A stretch of DNA of 13,792 nucleotides from Pseudomonadota bacterium (lineage in GTDB: Bacteria > Pseudomonadota > Alphaproteobacteria > Acetobacterales > Acetobacteraceae): the NCBI GenBank assembly GCA_021808185.1, contig JAKBCB010000041.1:1-13792 (forward strand), in the 5' to 3' direction. Within the stretch, counting starts at the first letter, position 1. Every line of letters starts with the position of its first letter. Position numbers and translations under genes: made by a program. Shown here piece by piece: positions 1 through 7,074 of the stretch. The notes beneath the pieces were generated by a model. That model saw nothing but the letters and a program-made list of their open reading frames with translations. It ran no database searches and had not been told where the DNA came from.

Positions 1-138
1 GTCTCGCTGGTGCTGCCGAGGCTGGCGGCGAAGGGCGAGACCACGGTCAACCGCGTCTATCACCTGGATCGCGGCTACGAGGCGGTGGAGCAGAAACTCG
101 CGGCCTGCGGCGCGGACATCGAACGGTTGTCGGCGTAA
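1..138 (+). CDS. murA: UDP-N-acetylglucosamine 1-carboxyvinyltransferase, C-terminal fragment
   Basis: This is the last 45 codons of a gene whose start lies left of the window. The readable tail, with GETTVNRVYHLDRGYE followed by a GADIERL-type ending, matches the conserved C-terminus of MurA. MurA is the cytoplasmic enzyme that transfers enolpyruvate from PEP to UDP-GlcNAc, the first committed step of peptidoglycan synthesis. The catalytic Cys loop and the rest of the two-domain fold are outside the window. The gene ends 55 bases before hisG on the same strand. A murA-his-infA neighbourhood is common in alphaproteobacteria, which supports the call. The fragment is cut by the window edge, so nothing suggests a pseudogene. 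Confidence 0.88.
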   Translation, partial: VSLVLPRLAAKGETTVNRVYHLDRGYEAVEQKLAACGADIERLSA

Positions 139-193
139 GGCTTCTCTGGGCGCGCGCGGCGGTGTAGAGGCGCGCGACCGTCCGGAGCCGAGC

Positions 194-886
194 ATGACCG
201 CCGCGTATCGCACCGAAGCGCTGGAACCCGAAACCGCCTCGCCGGTGATCCTGGCGCTGCCGAAGGGCCGCATCCTGGGCGAATGCGGCCCGCTGCTGGC
301 GCGCGCCGGCATCCGGCCGGACGCATCGCTGTTCGACGAGGACTCCCGCCATTTGCGCTTCGCCACGGACGATCCGGCGCTGGACGTGGTGCGGGTGCGC
401 CCGTTCGACGTGGCGACCTTCGTCGCCTTCGGCGGCGCGGCGCTGGGCATCTGCGGCGCCGACGTGCTGATGGAGTTCGACTATCCGGAAATCTACGCGC
501 CGCTCGACCTCGGCATCGGCGCCTGCCGAATCTCCGTCGCCGAGCCGCGCGCGACCGCCGGCAGCGACGATTCGCGCACCTGGTCCACCGTGCGGGTGGC
601 CAGCAAATACCCCAACGTCGCCCGTCGCCACTATGCGGGGCGCGGGGTGCAGGCCGAGGTGGTGCATCTGAACGGGGCGATGGAACTCGCCCCGGTGCTG
701 GGCCTGTCGCGTGTCATCGTCGATCTGGTGGCGACCGGCAGCACGCTGAAGGCCAACGGCCTTGTCGAGACCGAGGTGATCGCGCCGATCACCAGCCGAT
801 TGATCGTCAACCGCACCGCGCTGAAAACCCGCCCCGAAGCGATCGGCGGCTGGATCGCGCGGTTCCGCGAGGCGCTGGCGGCATGA
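194..886 (+). CDS. hisG: ATP phosphoribosyltransferase, short-form catalytic subunit
   Basis: HisG condenses ATP with PRPP, the first step of histidine synthesis. The 230-residue protein opens its core with LALPKGRILGE (about residues 20-30) and carries the PRPP-binding segment DLVATGSTLKANG at 177-189, both diagnostic of the family. It ends soon after this segment, so it lacks the roughly 80-residue C-terminal histidine-binding regulatory domain of long-form HisG. Short forms work in a hetero-octamer with HisZ, a histidyl-tRNA synthetase paralogue. HisZ is not in this window and must be encoded elsewhere. The ATG is chosen because GGAG lies at 184-187, six bases upstream. The stop overlaps the hisD start (ATGA), so the two are probably translationally coupled. 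Confidence 0.93.
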   Translation: MTAAYRTEALEPETASPVILALPKGRILGECGPLLARAGIRPDASLFDEDSRHLRFATDDPALDVVRVRPFDVATFVAFGGAALGICGADVLMEFDYPEIYAPLDLGIGACRISVAEPRATAGSDDSRTWSTVRVASKYPNVARRHYAGRGVQAEVVHLNGAMELAPVLGLSRVIVDLVATGSTLKANGLVETEVIAPITSRLIVNRTALKTRPEAIGGWIARFREALAA

Positions 887-2196
887 ACCGGCTCACCACC
901 ACCGACCCGGATTTCCCCGCCGCCTTCGCCGCCCTGCTCGGGCAGGCGCGGGAGACCACCGAGAACGTGGGCGAGGCCGTCGCCGCCATCGTCGCCGCGG
1001 TGCGGGCGCGCGGCGACGCGGCGCTGTGCGACTACACGGCGCGCTTCGACCGGCTGACGCTGAGCCCGGAGCGCCTGCGCATCGGCGCGGCGGAGATCGA
1101 CGCGGCGGTGGCAAAGGTTCCGGCCGATCTGCTCGCCGCCCTCGATCTCGCCGCCGTCCGCATCGAGGCGTTTCACAAGGCGCAGATGCCGGCCGATCTG
1201 GAAATGCGCGACGCGGAGGGGCTGACGCTGGGGATGCGCTGGGGCGCGCTGGATGCGGTCGGGCTGTATGTGCCCGGCGGCAAGGCGGCGTATCCGTCCT
1301 CGGTGCTGATGAACGCCATTCCGGCGCGGGTCGCGGGCGTCGGCCGGGTGGCCATGTGCGTGCCGACGCCGGACGGGGTGATGAACCCGCTGGTGCTGGC
1401 GGCGGCGCGGCGGGCGGGCGTGTCGGAGATCTATCGCGTCGGCGGCGCGCAGGCGGTGGCGGCGCTGGCCTGGGGCACGGATACCATCGCGCCGGTGGAT
1501 CGCATCGTCGGACCGGGCAACGCCTATGTCGCCGAGGCCAAGCGGCAGGTGTTCGGCCGCGTCGGCATCGATTCCATCGCCGGCCCCTCCGAGGTGGTCA
1601 TCCTCGCCGATGCGGGCAACGATCCGCGCCGCGTGGCCGTGGACCTGCTGGCGCAGGCCGAGCACGACGAGGCGGCGCAGTCCATCCTCGTCACCACGTC
1701 GGAGGCTTTCGGCGAGGCGGTGGCGCGCGCGGTGCTGGCGGAAATCCCCACTTTGCCCCGCGCGGCCATCGCCGGTGCCTCGTGGCGCGCGCATGGCGCG
1801 GTGATCGTGGTGCGCGACTGGGACGAGGCGATCGCGCTCGTTGACCGCATCGCCCCCGAGCATTTGCAGATCATGACGCCGGACCCGGCCGGCATCTTCG
1901 CCCGTGTGCGCCATGCCGGTGCCGCGTTCCTCGGCGCCTGGTGCCCGGAGGCGGTGGGCGACTACGTGGCCGGGCCGAACCATGTGTTGCCGACCGGGCG
2001 GACGGCGCGCTTTGCGTCCGGCCTGTCGGTGTTCGACTTCCTCAAGCGCACCACATGGGTCGCGGCGGGGCCGGAGGCGCTGGGGCGCGTGGGGCCGGCG
2101 GCGGTGGCGCTGGCCGAGGCGGAAGGGTTGCAGGCGCATGCGCGCAGCGTCGCCCTGCGCCTGGGGCAGGGCGGCGGGGCGACCGGCACGCCTTGA
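883..2196 (+). CDS. hisD: histidinol dehydrogenase
   Basis: HisD is the zinc enzyme that oxidises L-histidinol to L-histidine in two NAD-dependent steps, the end of the pathway hisG begins. The protein has 437 residues (E. coli has 434) and is complete. Expected zinc ligands sit at Q258, H261, D360 and H419. The catalytic pair E326-H327 is in APEHLQ. The glycine-rich stretch with PGG is at 131-133, and the GPGNAYVAEAK region is near 210-220. The ATG overlaps the hisG stop by four bases. An open frame continues upstream inside hisG, but homology begins only at this ATG. No strong ribosome binding site is visible, which fits coupling to hisG translation. Confidence 0.95.
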   Translation: MNRLTTTDPDFPAAFAALLGQARETTENVGEAVAAIVAAVRARGDAALCDYTARFDRLTLSPERLRIGAAEIDAAVAKVPADLLAALDLAAVRIEAFHKAQMPADLEMRDAEGLTLGMRWGALDAVGLYVPGGKAAYPSSVLMNAIPARVAGVGRVAMCVPTPDGVMNPLVLAAARRAGVSEIYRVGGAQAVAALAWGTDTIAPVDRIVGPGNAYVAEAKRQVFGRVGIDSIAGPSEVVILADAGNDPRRVAVDLLAQAEHDEAAQSILVTTSEAFGEAVARAVLAEIPTLPRAAIAGASWRAHGAVIVVRDWDEAIALVDRIAPEHLQIMTPDPAGIFARVRHAGAAFLGAWCPEAVGDYVAGPNHVLPTGRTARFASGLSVFDFLKRTTWVAAGPEALGRVGPAAVALAEAEGLQAHARSVALRLGQGGGATGTP

Positions 2197-2221
2197 CCGC
2201 GCATGACACGACCGCCATGTT
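2193..2221 (+). promoter_or_regulatory. possible infA promoter
   Basis: TTGACC at 2193-2198, overlapping the hisD stop, matches five of six bases of a sigma70 -35 box. After a 17-base spacer, CATGTT at 2216-2221 matches only three of six bases of a -10 box. The site would give infA its own transcript in the 58-base gap behind hisD, which is biologically reasonable because infA demand differs from that of his genes. The match is weak and could be chance. Confidence 0.25.
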
Positions 2222-2254
2222 CCGGCCCGAAATGTAACCGTCCCACGAGGGTTG

Positions 2255-2473
2255 ATGTCGAAAGAAGATATGATCGAGTTCAGCGGCACCGTTTCGGAGC
2301 TGCTCCCCAACGCGATGTTTCGCGTCAAGCTCGACAATGACCATGTGATCCTGGCCCATACCAGCGGCAAGATGCGCAAGAACCGCATCCGCGTGCTGGC
2401 GGGCGACCGGGTGAACGTGGAGATGACCCCATACGATCTGACCAAGGGCCGGATCACGTTCCGCTTCAAGTGA
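2255..2473 (+). CDS. infA: translation initiation factor IF-1
   Basis: IF-1 binds the 30S A-site during initiation and assists IF-2 and IF-3. The 72-residue protein has the family's standard length and a single S1/OB fold, with recognisable segments SKEDMIEFSGTV, LPNAMFRVKLDN, ILAHTSGKMRKNRIR and a TKGRITFRFK ending. The ATG at 2255 is preferred over the TTG three bases upstream because it gives the usual MSKED N-terminus, and GAGG lies at 2247-2250. The stop is followed directly by the TTG start of maf with no gap. The protein is essential and highly conserved, so the identification is very secure. Confidence 0.97.
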   Translation: MSKEDMIEFSGTVSELLPNAMFRVKLDNDHVILAHTSGKMRKNRIRVLAGDRVNVEMTPYDLTKGRITFRFK

Positions 2474-3079
2474 TTGAGCGAGAACCCTGACAGCCGGGCG
2501 GACGCGGGACAACCGCGCCTGATCCTGGCCTCCGCGAGTCCGCGCCGGCTCGCGCTGCTCGCGCAGATCGGCGTCGTGCCCGATGGCGTGGCGCCCGCCG
2601 ACATCGACGAGACCCCTCGCAAGGACGAATTGCCGCGCCCGCTGGCCGAACGGCTGGCGCGCGCCAAGGCGCAAGCCGTCGTCCGGCCAGGGGCGCTGGT
2701 GCTGGCCGCCGACACGGTGGTGGCGTGCGGGCGGCGGGTGCTGCCGAAGGCCGAGGACGCGGCACAGGCACGCGCCTGCCTGGAATTGCTCTCCGGCCGG
2801 CGGCATCATGTGCTGACCTGCGTGGTGCTGGTGGCCCCGGACGGGCGACGGACCGAGCGCGTGGCGGACAGCGTGGTGGGCTTCGCCCGGCTGACGCGCC
2901 CGCAGATCGACGCCTACATCGACAGCGGCGAATGGCACGGCAAGGCGGGCGGCTATGCCATCCAGGGCCACGCCGCCGCATTCGTCCGCTTCCTGTCCGG
3001 CAGCTATTCCAACGTGGTCGGCCTGCCGCTGTTCGAGACCGCGCAACTGCTGCGCGGCGTCGGATTTCTGCTGCCGTGA
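2474..3079 (+). CDS. maf: Maf family nucleoside triphosphate pyrophosphatase (dTTP/UTP type)
   Basis: Maf proteins hydrolyse non-canonical or excess nucleoside triphosphates to monophosphates and are linked to house-cleaning and septum inhibition. The 201-residue protein carries LILASASPRR at about 16-25, the conserved Glu at 46, the catalytic ADTVV with D80, SGRRH near 107-111, and KAGGYAIQG at 157-165. The KAGxYxIQG version points to the YhdE-like dTTP/UTP subgroup rather than the YceF m7GTP subgroup. The start is a TTG immediately after the infA stop. No ATG or GTG is available before the conserved motif, and no Shine-Dalgarno sequence is evident, so coupling to infA is likely. Confidence 0.9.
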   Translation: MSENPDSRADAGQPRLILASASPRRLALLAQIGVVPDGVAPADIDETPRKDELPRPLAERLARAKAQAVVRPGALVLAADTVVACGRRVLPKAEDAAQARACLELLSGRRHHVLTCVVLVAPDGRRTERVADSVVGFARLTRPQIDAYIDSGEWHGKAGGYAIQGHAAAFVRFLSGSYSNVVGLPLFETAQLLRGVGFLLP

Positions 3080-3114
3080 CGGCACGGGGCGCGCCGCATC
3101 GGATAGAGGCGCCC

Positions 3115-4221
3115 GTGGAACCCCGGATTCTCGCCGCATGCAGCCCCGGCGAGGTGCGCGTCGCGGCGGTCGATGGCGAGACCTTGCTGGACGTGGCCAT
3201 CCACCGCCCCGGCGCGCCGGATGGCGTCGGGGATCTCCATCGCGGGCGGGTCGTGGCGAAGATGCCGGCGCTGGCGGGAAGTTTTGTCCGGCTCGCGGAC
3301 GAGGACGGGTTCATGCCGGACAACGAGGGCGGCGACGCCAGCGAGGGCACGGTGCTGGGCGTGCGCGTCACCCGCGCGGCGCAAGGGGGCAAGGGGCCAC
3401 GCCTGAGCGCTCGCCTGACCGCGGCCGAGGCCGCCCAGGTCGGCGCCGGCCCGCCCGCGCTGCTGCGGCGCGGGCCGCACGCGGCGGAACGGCTGGCGGC
3501 GCTGTATCCCGACGCGGACGTGCTGGTGGACGACTCGCCGCTGTTCGTGGCGCTGCGGCCCGCGCTCGGTGCGCGCCTGTCGCTGGTGGCGCGCGCGTTC
3601 GACGACGCGCTGGACGCCGAGTTTGCCGCGCTGGCCGAGCAGGAATGCGATCTGCCGGGCGGGGCGCGCATGAGCATCCATCCCACCCCGGCACTGACCG
3701 CGATCGACGTCGATCTCGGCGCCGGCACGTCAGCGCGCGGCAGCAAGACCCGGATGCACGAGGGCGCCAATCGCGCGGCGATCCCCGAAATCGCGCGGCA
3801 GATCCGGTTGCGCAATCTGGCCGGGCCGATCCTGGTCGATCTGGCCGGGCTGTCGGCCAAGCGCCGCGCCGCGCTGGGGCCGGCGTTCGCCGAGGCGTTG
3901 GCCACCGATCCGCGGCACCCGCGCTTCCTGGGGTTCTCCGCGCTGGGGCTGGCGGAAATCCTGCGCCCGCGCGTGCATCCGCCGCTGCACGAGGTATTCG
4001 CAGGCCCGCACGCCGCCGGCCTGCGCGCGCTGCGCAAGCTCGCGGCCGAAATCGCGGCCAACCCCGCCCGCCCGCCGGCGCTGGCCGCCGCCCCCGCCGT
4101 CGTCGCGGCGCTGGAGGCAGACACAACCGCGCTGGCCGACCTTGCGCGACGGGCCGGGCGCGCCTTGATTCTCAGGCCGGACCCGACCCTCGCGCCGCTC
4201 GGCTGGCGCATCCTGGAGTGA
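3115..4221 (+). CDS. short ribonuclease E/G family protein
   Basis: This is an RNase E/G-type endoribonuclease of about 368 residues, clearly shorter than RNase G (489). An S1-like segment (GDLHRGRVVAKMPALAGSFV, about 39-58) leads to the DNase I-like catalytic part. AIDVD and LVDL give D198 and D242, which match the two Mg-binding catalytic aspartates of RNase E (D303 and D346) with nearly the same spacing. IARQIRLRNLAGPILVD between them is strongly family-like. The zinc-link CPxCxG is absent and the region between S1 and catalytic parts is shortened. The GTG at 3115 is chosen because AGAGG lies at 3105-3109. A GTG at 3076 overlapping the maf stop would add 13 residues. The gene follows maf and precedes yacG, a standard alphaproteobacterial order. 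Confidence 0.85.
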   Translation: MEPRILAACSPGEVRVAAVDGETLLDVAIHRPGAPDGVGDLHRGRVVAKMPALAGSFVRLADEDGFMPDNEGGDASEGTVLGVRVTRAAQGGKGPRLSARLTAAEAAQVGAGPPALLRRGPHAAERLAALYPDADVLVDDSPLFVALRPALGARLSLVARAFDDALDAEFAALAEQECDLPGGARMSIHPTPALTAIDVDLGAGTSARGSKTRMHEGANRAAIPEIARQIRLRNLAGPILVDLAGLSAKRRAALGPAFAEALATDPRHPRFLGFSALGLAEILRPRVHPPLHEVFAGPHAAGLRALRKLAAEIAANPARPPALAAAPAVVAALEADTTALADLARRAGRALILRPDPTLAPLGWRILE

Positions 4222-4223
4222 GC

Positions 4224-4394
4224 ATGGCGAAATCGCCCGGCTGCCCGATCTGCGGCAAGCCGCCCACGGAGGCGGCCCGCCCGTTCTGTAGCCCCCGCTG
4301 CGCCGACATCGACCTCGGCCGCTGGTTCGGCGAGGCGTATCGCGTTCCCGGCGAACCGGCCGACGCGGTGGCCGAAACGGACGGCGAGGAATGA
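4224..4394 (+). CDS. yacG: DNA gyrase inhibitor YacG, zinc-ribbon protein
   Basis: YacG is a small zinc-binding protein that binds GyrB and inhibits gyrase in E. coli. The 56-residue protein has the four-cysteine zinc site as CPIC (residues 7-10) and FCSPRC (two cysteines about 15 residues later), followed by the family signature DIDLGRWFGEAYRVPG. The acidic C-terminal tail is also usual. The ATG lies two bases after the ribonuclease stop, and the stop overlaps the next ATG (ATGA), placing it within a continuous cotranscribed run. Location after the RNase E/G gene is typical. The call is secure despite the small size. Confidence 0.93.
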   Translation: MAKSPGCPICGKPPTEAARPFCSPRCADIDLGRWFGEAYRVPGEPADAVAETDGEE

Positions 4395-5698
4395 CCGATG
4401 TCGTCGTTGTCGGCGCGGGCGTGGCGGGCCTTGCGGCGGCGGCGGCGCTGCGGCGCGCGGGCGCGGCCTGCGACGTGCTGGAGGCCGCCGGGCGCATCGG
4501 CGGGCGGGCCTGGACCGAGAATCCGGCGGCGCTGGGCGGCGAGGCTTTCGACCATGGCGCCTCCTGGCTGCACGCCGCCGAGCGCAACCCGCTGGCCGAG
4601 ATCGCCCGCGCGCATGGCGACGGGCTGAGCCAAAGTCCGGCGGAACGGCTGCGGCGCGTCATGCTGGACGGCCGCGCGGCGACGGCCGAGGAACTGGGCG
4701 AGTACGAGCGCGCCTGGGAACGCTTCACCGAAGTCGCGACAGCGCGCGCGGACCGGGAGCCGGACACCAGCCTCGCCGACGCGGTGGCCGAATTGCGCGG
4801 CGATCCGTGGACGGCGACGATCGAGACGTTCGAGTCCACGCTCATCGCCGCCGCCCCGCCGGAGCAATTCTCCGTGCGCGACTGGCGGCTGAACCAGTTG
4901 AGCGGCACCAACCTCAATGTCGCGGGCGGCCTCGGCGCGCTGGTGGCGCGGCGGCTGTTGCCCGCGGCCGGCGCGGTGCGGCTGCGCACCCCGGTCAGCC
5001 GCATCGGCTGGGGGCCGCGCGGCGTGAGCGTGACAACGCCATCGGGCACGCTTTCGGCGCGCGCCTGCGTCGTGACGGTCTCCACCGGCGTTCTGGCGGC
5101 GGGCGGGATCGCCTTCGCGCCCGCGTTGCCGGCGGCGCAACAGGCGGCCATCGCCGGGCTGCCGATGGGGCTGCTGACCAAGGTGGCGCTGCGCCCGGCG
5201 GACGGCGGGGCGCTGGGGCTTCCGGCGCGCAGTTCGCTGTATCGGCGGGTGGCGGCGGCGGGCGATCCCTCGATCTCGTTCTCGGTGTTTCCGGGCGGCT
5301 CGGGGATTCTCGTCGGGTTCATCGGTGCCACCGCCGCCTGGGAGCTATCCCGCGCCGGTGCGGCGGCGACCGAGGCGTTCGCGCGCGCTGAATTGTCGGC
5401 GCTGCTGGGCGCGCGGGCGGAGTTCACGGGCGCCGTGGCGACGGGCTGGGGCGCCGACGAGTTGCTTCGCGGCGCCTATGCCTATGCCCTGCCCGGCCAT
5501 GACGGGGCGCGCGCGGCGATGGATGCGCCGGTCGGCCCGCTGGTGTTCGCCGGCGAGGCGTGGTGCACCGATGGTCTGGCGGGAACCGTGGGCGGCGCGT
5601 TCCTCAGCGGCGAGCGCGCGGCGGCGATGGCGCTGCGGCTACTCGGCGGCTACGGCCCGAGCACGGCGGCCCCGGCGGGACAGTCCGAGGGGCCGTAG
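4391..5698 (+). CDS. FAD-dependent flavin amine oxidase family protein
   Basis: This is a 435-residue flavoprotein of the amine oxidase/monoamine oxidase superfamily, expected to oxidise an amine or related substrate with FAD. The N-terminal Rossmann dinucleotide motif GAGVAG (8-13), with the ribose-binding E31, leads to GRIGGRA (34-40). Near the C-terminus the FAD-contacting FAGEAW (386-391) and DGLAGTVGGAFLSG (394-407) are intact. No signal peptide is evident, so it is probably cytoplasmic. The substrate cannot be read from sequence; polyamine oxidase-like and other flavin monoamine oxidase subfamilies share these features. The start overlaps the yacG stop. The last 49 bases overlap the 3' end of the convergent membrane-protein gene. 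Its place at the end of a housekeeping run may reflect coupling only. Confidence 0.85.
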   Translation: MTDVVVVGAGVAGLAAAAALRRAGAACDVLEAAGRIGGRAWTENPAALGGEAFDHGASWLHAAERNPLAEIARAHGDGLSQSPAERLRRVMLDGRAATAEELGEYERAWERFTEVATARADREPDTSLADAVAELRGDPWTATIETFESTLIAAAPPEQFSVRDWRLNQLSGTNLNVAGGLGALVARRLLPAAGAVRLRTPVSRIGWGPRGVSVTTPSGTLSARACVVTVSTGVLAAGGIAFAPALPAAQQAAIAGLPMGLLTKVALRPADGGALGLPARSSLYRRVAAAGDPSISFSVFPGGSGILVGFIGATAAWELSRAGAAATEAFARAELSALLGARAEFTGAVATGWGADELLRGAYAYALPGHDGARAAMDAPVGPLVFAGEAWCTDGLAGTVGGAFLSGERAAAMALRLLGGYGPSTAAPAGQSEGP

Positions 5699-7074
5699 GC
5701 CTCCACCACGCGCGCGGCCCCCTCCGGCAGCAGCAGCCGGGTGGAGAGCAGGCCGCGAAAATCGCCGCGCGCGTCGCACAGCGTGTCGGTGCCGGCGAGC
5801 CGCTCGGCCAGCCGGTTCCCCGCGGCGTCGGCGCGGGCCATGTCGGCCAGGCTCGGCTGGTGGCGCGCGGTGAGATGCACGAAGCCGGTGATGAACGCGG
5901 TGTAGATCGCGGCGCTGGCCAGCAGCGCGCGCAGCGCGGTGGCGAGCCCGCCGACATAGGGATCGGCCGTCGCGCCGGCACGCAGCACCGCCAGCGCGGC
6001 AAAGATGGCGAGGATCTCCAGGAAGCTGAAATAGCGCAGCTCGTGCGCGCCCGGCAGGTTGACCACAACCGCCGCCAGCACCAGCAGCGCAACGCCCGCC
6101 CGCGCCACATCGGGCCGGGGTGGGGCGCGGGACAGGCCGATGCCCAGCAGCGCGAGGCTCGCCAGCAGCAGCACCGACAGCGATCCGCCCATGCGAAAGC
6201 CGGGCGTGCCGGATGGCTGGTAGCCCTGGTCCAGCATGTAGCCGTGCGGGCGCTGGTTCACCGCGTCCAGATCGAGCAGGGACAGCAGCGTGCGCACCGC
6301 CTCCGGCACGCCGCGCAGCGCGGCGGGGCCTTCCCAGGTGTTGGTCTGCGTGCCGGGCCGCGCCAGCGGGCCGAGTGTGATCGCCATGGGGTAGAACGGA
6401 TTGCCGAACATCGCCGCGTTGCGCAGCGGCCAGAAGAACGCCAGCGGCGCCAGCACCACGCACACCAGCAGCGCCCGCCGGTCGCGCCACGCGAGCAACC
6501 CCGAGATCAGCGTCAGCGACACCGCGCCGACCACGGCAAACTGCGGCTTGGACCAGACCGCGACGCCCAGCGCCAGCATCGACACCGCCGCGTCGCCCGC
6601 CGCCCGCCCGCGCGCCGTGACCGCCCGGAACGCCGCGAGCAGATGGATCGCGAAGGCGGCGTTGGTCCATAGATCGACATACATGCCGTCCAGCGCCGTA
6701 TGCAGGATCGGCACGGCGAGGAAGATCAACGTGGACCAGATCATGCCGAGGCCGAACGCCGCCCGCGCATAGATGGCGAAGGCCAGCACCCCGAGCGGGG
6801 CGATCAGCGCCGCCGCTTCCGGGCGGCCGAACAGACGCCACAGCCCGCCCTGCACCCAATCGGCCAATGGCGGGAAACCGGCCAGCCGATCCGCCAGCAG
6901 CGGCGGGAGCATGAATTGCGCGGGCGTCAGGATGCCGGCGCGAAGCGCTGCGAACGGCAGGTGATAGGCCAGCGCGTCGAAGCCGCCGTTGAACTTATGC
7001 AGGCAGGCGAAGCCGATCCAGCCGATGCCCAGGAGCGCCAGGGCATCGGCGAGCCAGCCGCGCGCGCGGCTCAA
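5650..7074 (-). CDS. polytopic membrane protein, GT-C glycosyltransferase-like
   Basis: About 474 residues with many hydrophobic segments (for example near 10-24, 88-108, 111-126, 160-192 and 201-216). The first loop carries GGFDALAYHLPFA, and later DWVQGGLWRLFG, YVDLWTNAAFA, KPQFAVVG and RNAAMFGNPFYP. This pattern, an acidic residue in the first external loop followed by WxKP/RN-type loops, resembles GT-C fold lipid-linked sugar transferases (PMT/ArnT-like). The resemblance is by eye only and the donor and acceptor are unknown. The start is taken as a TTG at 7072-7074 that overlaps the thiolase stop (TTGA). The next in-frame ATG is far inside the protein. The open frame continues upstream but only as a shadow of the thiolase gene. 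No Shine-Dalgarno sequence is visible. Confidence 0.7.
   Translation of the reverse strand: MSRARGWLADALALLGIGWIGFACLHKFNGGFDALAYHLPFAALRAGILTPAQFMLPPLLADRLAGFPPLADWVQGGLWRLFGRPEAAALIAPLGVLAFAIYARAAFGLGMIWSTLIFLAVPILHTALDGMYVDLWTNAAFAIHLLAAFRAVTARGRAAGDAAVSMLALGVAVWSKPQFAVVGAVSLTLISGLLAWRDRRALLVCVVLAPLAFFWPLRNAAMFGNPFYPMAITLGPLARPGTQTNTWEGPAALRGVPEAVRTLLSLLDLDAVNQRPHGYMLDQGYQPSGTPGFRMGGSLSVLLLASLALLGIGLSRAPPRPDVARAGVALLVLAAVVVNLPGAHELRYFSFLEILAIFAALAVLRAGATADPYVGGLATALRALLASAAIYTAFITGFVHLTARHQPSLADMARADAAGNRLAERLAGTDTLCDARGDFRGLLSTRLLLPEGAARVVEAYGPSDCPAGAAVLGP
5651..5697. repeat. 8-bp inverted repeat in overlapping convergent 3' ends
   Basis: TACGGCCC at 5651-5658 and GGGCCGTA at 5690-5697 are perfect reverse complements separated by 31 bases. 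They lie exactly within the stretch where the amine oxidase and membrane-protein genes overlap tail to tail, and make both proteins read YGPS near their C-termini. No T-run follows on either strand, so it is not a standard intrinsic terminator. Confidence 0.5.

Noticed and set aside
631..2715. Long open frame of 694 codons on the minus strand
   Set aside because: It is antisense to hisG, hisD and infA, which are unmistakable. Its translation is Arg/His/Ala-rich low-complexity sequence typical of shadow frames in GC-rich DNA.
3076..3114. GTG start for the ribonuclease overlapping the maf stop
   Set aside because: No ribosome site is nearby, while the GTG at 3115 has AGAGG five bases upstream and gives a homologous-looking N-terminus. 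It remains possible through coupling.
2466..4211. 581-codon minus-strand open frame opposite maf and the ribonuclease
   Set aside because: Ser/Arg/Ala-rich shadow with no motifs. The plus-strand genes carry catalytic residues and conserved gene order.
5639..6859. 406-codon alternative minus-strand frame inside the membrane-protein gene
   Set aside because: It encodes Arg/Gly-rich sequence without membrane segments, whereas the overlapping frame gives regular hydrophobic helices and GT-C-like loops.
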